From contig CAYXDO010000072.1 of the NCBI GenBank assembly GCA_964463485.1, positions 1 to 52,765 on the forward strand: DNA of 52,765 nt. Reading direction: 5' to 3'. The translations under genes and the position numbers were made by a program. Origin of the DNA: CAYXDO01 sp964463485 (lineage in GTDB: Bacteria; Myxococcota; Kuafuiibacteriia; Kuafuiibacteriales; Kuafuiibacteriaceae). The notes under the pieces are model-generated. The model saw only the letters and a program-made list of their open reading frames with translations. It searched no databases and was not told where the DNA came from. Position 1 is the stretch's first letter. The number at the start of each line of letters is the position of its first letter. Of this stretch, positions 26,735-33,666 are shown piece after piece.

Positions 26735-28489
26735 GTGGTCACGCTCGCGTCGAGCTCGATTCTGGTGATCGACTGTCAGACCACGGGCGCAACTCCGGAC
26801 GAAGGGTCGATCGTCGAGCTCGGGTTCGCGGTGGTGCGACCGGACGGGCCGACAGAGATCGAGTCGACAGAGATAGAGTCACATCTCGTCGCTCTGCCCG
26901 AGGGGCAGAGCCTCCCGGCGATCACTCAGCGACTCACCGGAATTCGTCCAACGGACATGGCTCGAGCGATCGCGCCCGAGGCGGCCCTCCGGAGACTTCT
27001 CGAGGTGAGTCGGACGCTCGAGCCTCCGGGCCCCGCGGTTCGGGCCGCGTTGCCGGGTGAGGATCGGCGACCGCGGCCGGCGGTGATTCACTTTGCGCGT
27101 TTCGAGTTACCGTTTCTCAACGAGCTGAATTTTCGATTTCGGTCCGACGAGTCCTTTTTTCTCGAGGTGACTTGCACCCACGAGGTCGCGCAGCGGCTTC
27201 ACCCGGAGCTCCCTCGCCGCGGGCTTCGGGCCTTGGCTGGGTTCTACGGGCATCCGCTCGGGCTCTCGAGGCGCAGCGCCGAGCATGTGAGTGCGACAAT
27301 TTCGGTTTGGAGAGGGTTGATCAAGGAGCTCTCCGTGGTCGGCGTCGAGACCTGGGCGGACCTCAAAGCGATGTTGCGGGAGCCGCGCGGAAAGACGCGG
27401 CGGGCCTATCCGATGCCCAAGTCGATTCGGCTCGATCTGCCTGATCGGCCTGGGGTGTATCGCTTGGCGCGGCTCGGCGGCTCGGTCTTATACGTGGGCA
27501 AGGCCACGTCGCTTCGAGCTCGCGTCAACGCCCACTTTCGCAGGCAGTCGGGCCAGTCCGAGCGAACCCTCGAGATGTTGAGTCAGGCCAGGAACGTCGA
27601 CTTCGTGGAGACCGAGTCGGCGCTCGAGGCCGCGTTGCTCGAATCCGACGAGATCAAGCGACTTCTTCCCCCGTACAATGTCGCGCTCGTCGAAAGGGAC
27701 CGCGGCATTTGGTACTCGTCGGCCGACCTGTGGAGTTGGAGTCGCGACCCGAGCTCGGAGTTTCGCGTCGGTCCCCTGCCCGCCCCGACGTCGGTGCGGG
27801 CCATTGCGGCAGTAAGAATCCTCCTCACCGGCCACGAAGTCTCGGTGACGCTCGCGGCGGCGGCTCTCGGGGTGCGCCAAGCGATGGGCCCGAGCGTGGA
27901 CGTCTTCTCTCGAGGCTTCGAAGCCTTCCGAAGGCGCTCATTGCCGACCCGAAATCTCTCATCGATCCTGCGCCTCGCGGCGTCGATCGAGCTCGAGGAG
28001 GCCGAGGCTGCGACCGAGGAGAGTGAGCAAGGATCGCCCTTCGACTGGACCGAAGACAAGGTCGAAGCAGCCCTCGACCGCTCGCTGTCCCAGGCTGCTC
28101 GAATGCTTCGCCGCTCGCGCCTCCTTCTGCGCCTAGCTGAGTCGACCGTCGTCTTCACCGACGTCCGCTCACGGTCGGCGCCGCGCATGCTCTGCGTCGA
28201 AGGCGGAAGAGTCACCCAGGCGGTGCCGCGATCAGAGCTCGTTCGACCGCCGGGCGCCGAGCGCCCGCTCCGGGAGCGCAGGGTCCTCTTCGATTTGGCG
28301 ACCTACGATCGAATGCGAGTGCTCCTCACCGAGCTCCGATCGATCGCGGCCTTGGGCGGCGAGGTCTTGCTCGGGCCTACGGTTCCGCAAGCGGTGTTGA
28401 GCCACGGCGGGGAGCGGTTTTTGCCAAAGCCCCTTTCGCAAATTCGAGCTCCGATCGCGTATCATGCGCCCGGTGGTCGAGTCCCATAA
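26735..28489 (+). CDS. DnaQ-like exonuclease fold fused to GIY-YIG (UvrC-like) domain; exonuclease motifs degenerate
   Basis: 584 residues, GTG start. Residues ~1-200 have the DEDD exonuclease fold, but the motifs are altered: motif I reads VIDCQTTG (Asp13 kept, Glu replaced by Gln15), motif II reads HFARFE (Asp replaced by Glu124), and the motif III region reads SAEHVSAT, with His where Asp is expected. Exonuclease activity is therefore doubtful. Residues ~235-320 are a GIY-YIG domain as in UvrC/Cho: GVYRL, VLYVGKATSLRARV and ALEAALLESDEIKRLLPPYN, with the Tyr, Arg and Glu positions intact. The C-terminal 260 residues are helical. DnaQ-UvrC fusions are known in other bacteria; repair incision is the likely role. 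Confidence 0.8.
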   Translation: MVTLASSSILVIDCQTTGATPDEGSIVELGFAVVRPDGPTEIESTEIESHLVALPEGQSLPAITQRLTGIRPTDMARAIAPEAALRRLLEVSRTLEPPGPAVRAALPGEDRRPRPAVIHFARFELPFLNELNFRFRSDESFFLEVTCTHEVAQRLHPELPRRGLRALAGFYGHPLGLSRRSAEHVSATISVWRGLIKELSVVGVETWADLKAMLREPRGKTRRAYPMPKSIRLDLPDRPGVYRLARLGGSVLYVGKATSLRARVNAHFRRQSGQSERTLEMLSQARNVDFVETESALEAALLESDEIKRLLPPYNVALVERDRGIWYSSADLWSWSRDPSSEFRVGPLPAPTSVRAIAAVRILLTGHEVSVTLAAAALGVRQAMGPSVDVFSRGFEAFRRRSLPTRNLSSILRLAASIELEEAEAATEESEQGSPFDWTEDKVEAALDRSLSQAARMLRRSRLLLRLAESTVVFTDVRSRSAPRMLCVEGGRVTQAVPRSELVRPPGAERPLRERRVLFDLATYDRMRVLLTELRSIAALGGEVLLGPTVPQAVLSHGGERFLPKPLSQIRAPIAYHAPGGRVP

Positions 28490-30191
28490 ACCGATGTCCA
28501 GACCAGGCGGATCTGCCCAAGACGTACAGCGTCTCGTCCAGCGGCTCGGACGCGTCGTGAAGACGCGTCCGCTTTATCGTCGCTCCGACGTAGGCCTTGC
28601 GGCGGAGATGGTCTCACAGCTCAAGAAGAGCTTCGACGAAGTCCTCGCGAAGGAACCGCTCGTGCTCGCTGTCTCCAAAGACGCGCTGATGCACGAGGGC
28701 AAGGCGGTGTTGCAGGAGAGGAGCCCCAGGGACTCGTTGCCCGCGGCTCTTTATCGCGACGGGGTGAGATCGATTCAATTCACTCCCGGAATCACCTTCG
28801 AAGAGGTCGATGCCTTTGTCATGGGTGTAGCGGAGGGCATTGGCTACCAAGGGCTCGGTGACGACACCGTGTCGGCGCTGTGGGAGCATGGGCTCCCACA
28901 CGTCAAGCTCGAGGTCGTCGATGTCGAGCCCGACGCAGAATCCGAGATGGACGAGCTCGCGAAGCTGCTCTTCGCGGCCGAGAACCCAGACGTCGGCTGC
29001 CCTGCCATTCCGCCCTCGAAGAAACACCCGATGAGTCGCGTCGTCGGGAACGTGTTGGCCAACGTTCCGGAGGGTTCCTCGGGCGTGCGGCCGACGCCCT
29101 TTGGGACTCCGTCGATCATCGCCAAGCCGCTCCGGGATGCGATGCGCGCAGAGCTCGAGGAGCACGTGGAGTTTCGATTCCTGAACGCCGCGCTCGACAC
29201 CTTGGCGCAACGGCTTCCCGCCCAAGTCACCGCGCCGGTCGTCGAATCGATCGGAGACGCATTCGGCGCGGTGTTGAGATCCAATGGGTTCAAGCGGGCG
29301 GCCCGGTTCGTCGCTGCCTATCCGCAACTCGGAAAGACTTCGGGCGCGGCGCTGGTGGAGCCGCTCATTCAGAGCGCGGTCTCCGCCGAGCGGCTCCGGG
29401 AGGTGCTCGTGGCCGCCCTCAAGACGCTGAGTGGCCAGGAGCTCAAGGAGCTGCTCGTCCTCCTCAAGGCCTGCGGACCGACCGCGCTTCCGGCGATCTT
29501 CGGTGCGTACTCGGCGCTGGCCGACCCCAAGAGTCGCAGAACGCTGAGTCAGATCGCACTCAACGTCGGGTTCGAGGACCTCGGACCCATTCGGCCGCTT
29601 CTCATGAGTGAGCAAGTCGAGATCGTCTCCGAGGCTCTGTTCATTCTCGGGAGCCTCCAGACGCCAGAAGCGCAGAAGCTGATGACGGCGGCGAAGGACC
29701 ACCCGCGACCGGAAATTCGGATGAGTATGCTCGAGGCAGCCTCGCTGAGCGACAACGATCGGATGCGGCTCGCGATCGGCTATTTGAGCGACTCCGAGCC
29801 GAAGGTTCAGGTCGCTGCGGCCAACAAGCTCGGGACGATGAAGACCGGGGGGGCTCAAGCCGAGCTCAAGCATGCCATCGAGTCCGACAAGATCCTCGGA
29901 AGCCCGTCCGAGGTCAAAGACGCAATCATGACGGCCTATGTCACCCTAGCACAGAACAAGTCACTGAGTCTGCTCGACGCCGTGATCAAACGCGGGGACG
30001 GGCGCAAAGCCACTGAGGAGCAGGTGGACGTCGCGGTTTCGGCGGTCAAAGTCCTCAAGATCGTGCCCTCGCCGGAGACCGCCCAAGTCCTGAAGGGGGC
30101 GGTTGGCGCGAGCAACAAGCGGATTCGGGACGCTGCCACCAATCTGGTCATGATGATGAAGAGAGGAACACGAAGTGGCAGAGAAGAGTGA
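28464..30191 (+). CDS. HEAT-repeat protein, first of a coupled pair
   Basis: 575 residues from ATG 28464, overlapping the previous gene by 26 bases; ATG 28494, four bases after that gene's stop, is an equally good start. The N-terminal ~130 residues form a module with VLAVSKDALMHEGKAV and YRDGVRSIQFTPGITFEEV. The rest is helical with HEAT-type units, clearest at ~370-560 (VSEALFILGSLQTPEAQKLM, MSMLEAASLSDNDRMRLAIG). No catalytic motif is seen. The next gene starts inside this one and has a similar N-terminal layout, suggesting that the two products work together. Confidence 0.7.
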   Translation: MRPVVESHKPMSRPGGSAQDVQRLVQRLGRVVKTRPLYRRSDVGLAAEMVSQLKKSFDEVLAKEPLVLAVSKDALMHEGKAVLQERSPRDSLPAALYRDGVRSIQFTPGITFEEVDAFVMGVAEGIGYQGLGDDTVSALWEHGLPHVKLEVVDVEPDAESEMDELAKLLFAAENPDVGCPAIPPSKKHPMSRVVGNVLANVPEGSSGVRPTPFGTPSIIAKPLRDAMRAELEEHVEFRFLNAALDTLAQRLPAQVTAPVVESIGDAFGAVLRSNGFKRAARFVAAYPQLGKTSGAALVEPLIQSAVSAERLREVLVAALKTLSGQELKELLVLLKACGPTALPAIFGAYSALADPKSRRTLSQIALNVGFEDLGPIRPLLMSEQVEIVSEALFILGSLQTPEAQKLMTAAKDHPRPEIRMSMLEAASLSDNDRMRLAIGYLSDSEPKVQVAAANKLGTMKTGGAQAELKHAIESDKILGSPSEVKDAIMTAYVTLAQNKSLSLLDAVIKRGDGRKATEEQVDVAVSAVKVLKIVPSPETAQVLKGAVGASNKRIRDAATNLVMMMKRGTRSGREE

Positions 30192-31902
30192 GGTCATGCG
30201 GCAGGTCGTCGAGCTCGTGACCGGCTTGACGAGCGCGATCGCCCAAGTGGGCTCAGCCACCGAGAGTGACCTCGAGGCTGCGGCGCAGCGAGCGGAGAGT
30301 GCGGCCAACGCCCTGTTCGAGCGCTCGAAGGGACGCGGGCTGGCGTTTCACTTCGTGGCTGGAGTCCTCCACGTCGCCGGTCAAGGGCTGCGCGACGAGG
30401 AAGACCAAGCGGTGATTCAGCTGCTCCGAGAAGCCATGGCCCGGCGGCACTCCGCGATCTTGCAGATCGCGTCCGCCGTGTCGCCCGCCGGGGTCGTGGC
30501 GCTGGCCCGCCACCTCGCCGGGCTCGGCGGCGTCGAGGAGGTCGAAGGGTTCGAGGGTGGCGGCTTCAAGCTGTTCAGGACGCCGTCTCCTACGGAGCCG
30601 CGTAGAAAGGATCTCGGACAGGAGCCATCTTGGCTCGCGGTCAGATCGTATGCCGAGTCGATCCTCGCGTATCGGGAACAGAAGGCGCGGCTGACTTCAG
30701 GTGGAGCTGGCGCGGCGCCCCGGTTTCGGGCCGCGAGGGCGTTGCAGAGTTTGTACGAGGCGGCGATCGACCAACCCGCTGTAGTCGCCCGGCTCGCCAC
30801 GACTCATGCGGGCGCCGAACCCGACGAGCTGGTCGCGGCGAACGCCGCGGCGCTCTCGATCTCACTCGGCCAAGCGATTGGGTATTCGGATCAACTCACC
30901 CATGACATGGCCTTGGCCGCGCTCTTTCACGCTGTGGCGTACGGAGAGCGACCGAGTCGAGATCGCGCTGGAGCCGACTCGACCTTCGCGGCGGTCGCTG
31001 GCGAGGCCCACGTCTTCTGGTCCGGGTATCGGCGCGCGGTGATCGTGTCGGAGCGGCGAGTTGGTCCGGACGAGGAGCTCGCCTGGGGCAAGCCTCGATC
31101 GCCGCCGAACGCGCTCGCGCGGATCGTCAAAGTCGCAGTCACCTTCGCGGGCCTCGTCGTTGGCTTCGAGCGTGACGACGGCGGTCGCATGACGACGTTG
31201 GAAGCGGTGGAAGCGCTCTTCAAGCGGCCGCATCAGTTCGATCCAGCCGTGGTCGACGTTCTCATCAACTTGTTGCGGACTTTTCCGGCGGGCGTGGAAG
31301 TCGCGCTCGAGGACGGAACACGCGCGGTCGTTCAGACTCACAAGGAAGGCGAGCCGTGGGATGTCCCGACCGTACTCGTCGATGGGTTTCGTCCGCTCGA
31401 TGTGTCCAAGGCCCGGGCGAAGATCGCGTCGACCTCTCGGCACGCGGGTCAGGAACCGAACTTAGAAGGTAAGGCCCAGCAGTTCCTCGCTCGGGGGGCC
31501 GACGGAGCTCCGCCGCCGCCCCGAACGCCGCAGCGCCCGCCCAAGGCGGCCGGAGATGAAATCGATCTCGGATTCGGTTCGAGCGACGAAGCACCGAGCT
31601 CGCCGGCGCCCAGGCCGAGCCCGAAAGCAGCTCCGGGCCCCGCCGCGAGAGCCGCCGCGGGTCCGCGTGAGGTCGAGCTCGCGGTCGATGACGACGCTCC
31701 CTTCGAGCTCGAGATCGAACGGACATCCTACGACGAGCCAGCCGCCGCGCCCGCTCCCGCTCCCAAGCCCACGCCAGCAGCTCGCTCCGCGGGCGCCGCG
31801 CCTGCTCGGCCCGCGCCGGCCCGCGCCGCGCCCCCCAAGCCTGCCGCACCAGCGCCGCCCGACGACGACGATGCCCCGCTCGATCTAGGCCTCGACGACT
31901 GA
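30175..31902 (+). CDS. Degenerate HD-GYP-type domain protein with Pro/Ala-rich tail
   Basis: 575 residues from a GTG overlapping the HEAT gene by 17 bases; AGAGGA lies just upstream. Residues ~1-140 parallel the N-terminal module of the neighbour (FHFVAGVLHVAGQGLRDEED). Residues ~180-420 follow the HD-GYP order: a helix ending in MALAALFHAVAYG, where the HD pair has become His-Ala, then ALARIVKVAVTFAGL in place of the DVFDALT segment, TTLEAVEALF, FDPAVVDVLINLL and a final barrel-like part. Metal ligands and the GYP motif are missing, so cyclic-di-GMP hydrolysis is unlikely. The last ~120 residues are Pro/Ala-rich, with short acidic motifs (DDAPFELEIE, DDDDAPLDLGLDD). A non-enzymatic sensor or adaptor is inferred. 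Confidence 0.65.
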   Translation: MAEKSEVMRQVVELVTGLTSAIAQVGSATESDLEAAAQRAESAANALFERSKGRGLAFHFVAGVLHVAGQGLRDEEDQAVIQLLREAMARRHSAILQIASAVSPAGVVALARHLAGLGGVEEVEGFEGGGFKLFRTPSPTEPRRKDLGQEPSWLAVRSYAESILAYREQKARLTSGGAGAAPRFRAARALQSLYEAAIDQPAVVARLATTHAGAEPDELVAANAAALSISLGQAIGYSDQLTHDMALAALFHAVAYGERPSRDRAGADSTFAAVAGEAHVFWSGYRRAVIVSERRVGPDEELAWGKPRSPPNALARIVKVAVTFAGLVVGFERDDGGRMTTLEAVEALFKRPHQFDPAVVDVLINLLRTFPAGVEVALEDGTRAVVQTHKEGEPWDVPTVLVDGFRPLDVSKARAKIASTSRHAGQEPNLEGKAQQFLARGADGAPPPPRTPQRPPKAAGDEIDLGFGSSDEAPSSPAPRPSPKAAPGPAARAAAGPREVELAVDDDAPFELEIERTSYDEPAAAPAPAPKPTPAARSAGAAPARPAPARAAPPKPAAPAPPDDDDAPLDLGLDD

Positions 31903-32030
31903 GTGAGTCGATCCCAGTCCTCGACTGGTCTTCGCAAAAACACGACCGGGCGAGTGGGTGCGCCGGGTGAGTTGCCGTGGGTGAGTCGGACCGCTCGCGG
32001 TCTCGGATGTCGCAACCCTCGAGGTCTGCT

Positions 32031-32438
32031 TTACCGAAGGCAAGCCTGGATCATTCGACGTAAGCTGTCCACCCAGGACTTCGCTTGGTCCTGCATCTGA
32101 TTTGGATCGATGGAATCGTACCCACGGGCAATCAGGTTGCGCACGCGCACGAGCCCTCGCATCTCGTCTGCGAGAGTCTGGTCGATCACGCCATGCCCAG
32201 CCAACACGTCGAATGTCGAGCCTGCGTCTGCCGGAGCCGCCCAGCCGGAATCCGCGATCCAGTGAATCGCCACATCGATACACTCCTGCACCGCGAGGAA
32301 GAGATAGAATGACGCCAGGTCTCGGGCCGCGGAATCGGCGAGGAACTCGTTGGCCGGCCGCGCGAAAATTTGCTCGGCGGCGTCCAAGCGATGGGCGGCT
32401 TTGGCGCACTTGCGGCGCACGGTCTCGGTTCGAACCAT
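32031..32438 (-). CDS. HEPN-domain (HepT/DUF86-like) protein with altered active site
   Basis: 135 residues, all helical. The C-terminal part GLVRVRNLIARGYDSID matches the HepT family motif RNxxxHxY, in which Arg and His cleave RNA and the Tyr can be AMPylated by an MNT antitoxin. Here Arg100, Asn101 and Tyr107 are kept, but the His position is Arg105 (CGT, one transition from the CAT codon). RNase activity is therefore doubtful. The start lies three bases after the stop of a 47-residue gene, not of the usual nucleotidyltransferase antitoxin. It is located in a small toxin-type island. Confidence 0.7.
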   Translation of the reverse strand: MVRTETVRRKCAKAAHRLDAAEQIFARPANEFLADSAARDLASFYLFLAVQECIDVAIHWIADSGWAAPADAGSTFDVLAGHGVIDQTLADEMRGLVRVRNLIARGYDSIDPNQMQDQAKSWVDSLRRMIQACLR

Positions 32439-32441
32439 CGT

Positions 32442-32585
32442 CTACCCTCGTCGCGCTTCTTCGCTCCGAAGCTTCGCGCGGAGTCTGTCCAGAGTCAGCC
32501 GAACAATACTATCGTGGGCCTCGCCGATTCGACCCTGGGTCGCGAGACTATCAGTGTTCCGCACTCCTAGGTTTCGTTCGACCAT
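32442..32585 (-). CDS. Small 47-residue protein, putative partner of the HEPN protein
   Basis: An ATG at 32585 opens a 47-codon frame ending in TAG at 32442, three bases before the HEPN start. The peptide begins MVERNLGVRNTDSLATQGR and ends in an amphipathic helix (RLTLDRLRAKLRSEEARRG). Its composition is protein-like, and the spacing implies translational coupling. It does not resemble the MNT nucleotidyltransferase normally paired with HepT proteins. It could be a short antitoxin, or the end of a larger lost gene. It overlaps the 3' end of the helicase remnant by 19 bases in another frame. Confidence 0.45.
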   Translation of the reverse strand: MVERNLGVRNTDSLATQGRIGEAHDSIVRLTLDRLRAKLRSEEARRG

Positions 32586-32857
32586 CTGAATAGCTTCATC
32601 GGAAGTCGCGGCATCGCCGGAAGATCCTTTGGCAGAAGCACGACAATTTGCGCTTCGCTGTCTTGGTAGCGCGTGAGGACCCGATTAATATTTTGAGTGG
32701 CTCGAACGCGCGAAGCCGAAGGAGCGAGGTCGACCAACAATTTGCAGCGTGGAGCGTCCCAACTCTCGATGAGTACGGCGACCTGGATCACCATCACTTG
32801 GCCGGCCTCGAAAGCGTCTAGACTCTGTCGCCGGCGATGAGTTGCGACTATTTCGCT
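32567..32857 (-). pseudogene. Remnant of a superfamily 2 (DEAD/DEAH) helicase
   Basis: The frame contains RRRQSLDAFEAGQVMVIQVA then VLIESWDAPRCKLLVDLAPS, followed by RVRATQNINRVLTRY. This is the motif V (EGWDxPxxxxxxxxxP) to motif VI (QxxGRxxR) region of an SF2 helicase C-terminal lobe. Motif V has SWD for GWD, and motif VI has NINRVLTR for the usual QxxGRxLR. No ATP-binding motif I or II is seen. The fragment starts right after the stop of the PIN toxin gene, so the rest of the helicase was probably lost when the toxin pair arrived or by later deletion. Confidence 0.55.
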
Positions 32858-32876
32858 GCGATGCGTCGGCGCTGTG

Positions 32877-33272
32877 CTAGGGGGACACGACTCGAAATCC
32901 CATCACGGCTGCGGCTTGTGCCATCTTCAGGTCATAGCAGAGGATGTGCTTGCACTCAGGACCCAGCGCTCGCGCGGTCGCAAGATGAATTGCGTCGAGC
33001 GAACGAAGCCTTGCCGGTTCTAGCTCGCCTGCGTCGCGGAGAATACGATCGTTGATTCGGACGATTTCAATTCGCGCCAATACCTCATGGCCTCGAACGA
33101 CCGCGTCAGCGCCGAACGGCAGAAGCGAACGTATGACTTCAGTTCTGACCAAAGCGCTCGAGACCAAATGCCGTTGCCGAACGTAGGCTCGGAGGGATTT
33201 GGACTCGGGTTCCTCGATCGCCAGCTTCACGAGCGCCGAGGAATCTCCGTAGACATAGCTACTCCTCGTCAC
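32877..33272 (-). CDS. PIN-domain ribonuclease toxin (VapC-like)
   Basis: 131 residues, the usual VapC length. The acidic PIN residues are all present: Asp10 (YGDSSALVKL), Glu45 (VRTEV), Asp93 (LRSLDAIHLATA) and Asp114 (CYDLKMA). Such toxins cleave tRNA or rRNA when freed from antitoxin. The start overlaps the end of the Phd-like antitoxin gene by 14 bases, the standard antitoxin-first arrangement. Activity is likely intact. The gene ends beside a helicase remnant. Confidence 0.85.
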   Translation of the reverse strand: MTRSSYVYGDSSALVKLAIEEPESKSLRAYVRQRHLVSSALVRTEVIRSLLPFGADAVVRGHEVLARIEIVRINDRILRDAGELEPARLRSLDAIHLATARALGPECKHILCYDLKMAQAAAVMGFRVVSP

Positions 33273-33531
33273 GAAGGCGGGCCAATATCTGGGACGGAAG
33301 CTCGCTCGCGCTGTCGAGGCGAAGGGGAGCTGGCAGGGTGTCGAAGGTGGCGCGAGGGGGCGTCGCGTCTCCGGTTTGTCGCAAGAGCTCGAGTCCGATT
33401 GCTGTCGAAACAGGTGTCAGCAGCGCGACCGGACGGCCACGATCGGTTACTTCAATCGTCTCTCCGGCTTCGACTCTCCGCAGGAGCTCGCTAGCGCTCT
33501 GGCGAAGTTCCCGCACACCAACCGACGCCAT
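33259..33531 (-). CDS. Phd/YefM-type antitoxin
   Basis: 90 residues. The N-terminal VGVRELRQSASELLRRVEAG, followed by E(T)IEVTDRGRPVALLTPV, is the standard Phd/YefM DNA-binding fold. The C-terminal ~40 residues would bind and neutralise the toxin. It overlaps the downstream PIN toxin gene by 14 bases. By family knowledge it represses its own promoter, which should lie in 33532-33600; I see no clear operator palindrome there. Confidence 0.85.
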   Translation of the reverse strand: MASVGVRELRQSASELLRRVEAGETIEVTDRGRPVALLTPVSTAIGLELLRQTGDATPPRATFDTLPAPLRLDSASELPSQILARLRDEE

Positions 33532-33666
33532 GTGCTATCTGTAGCACCTCGGCTAGGCTCGATCAAGCGCCCTCACGTTGCGAGGCTTAAGCCCATGGCT
33601 GAGGTAGGCGTCCAGCCCTCTGCCGGCCGCCGGTGAGTTGCCTTCATCGTTGGCGGACGGTCGGTG

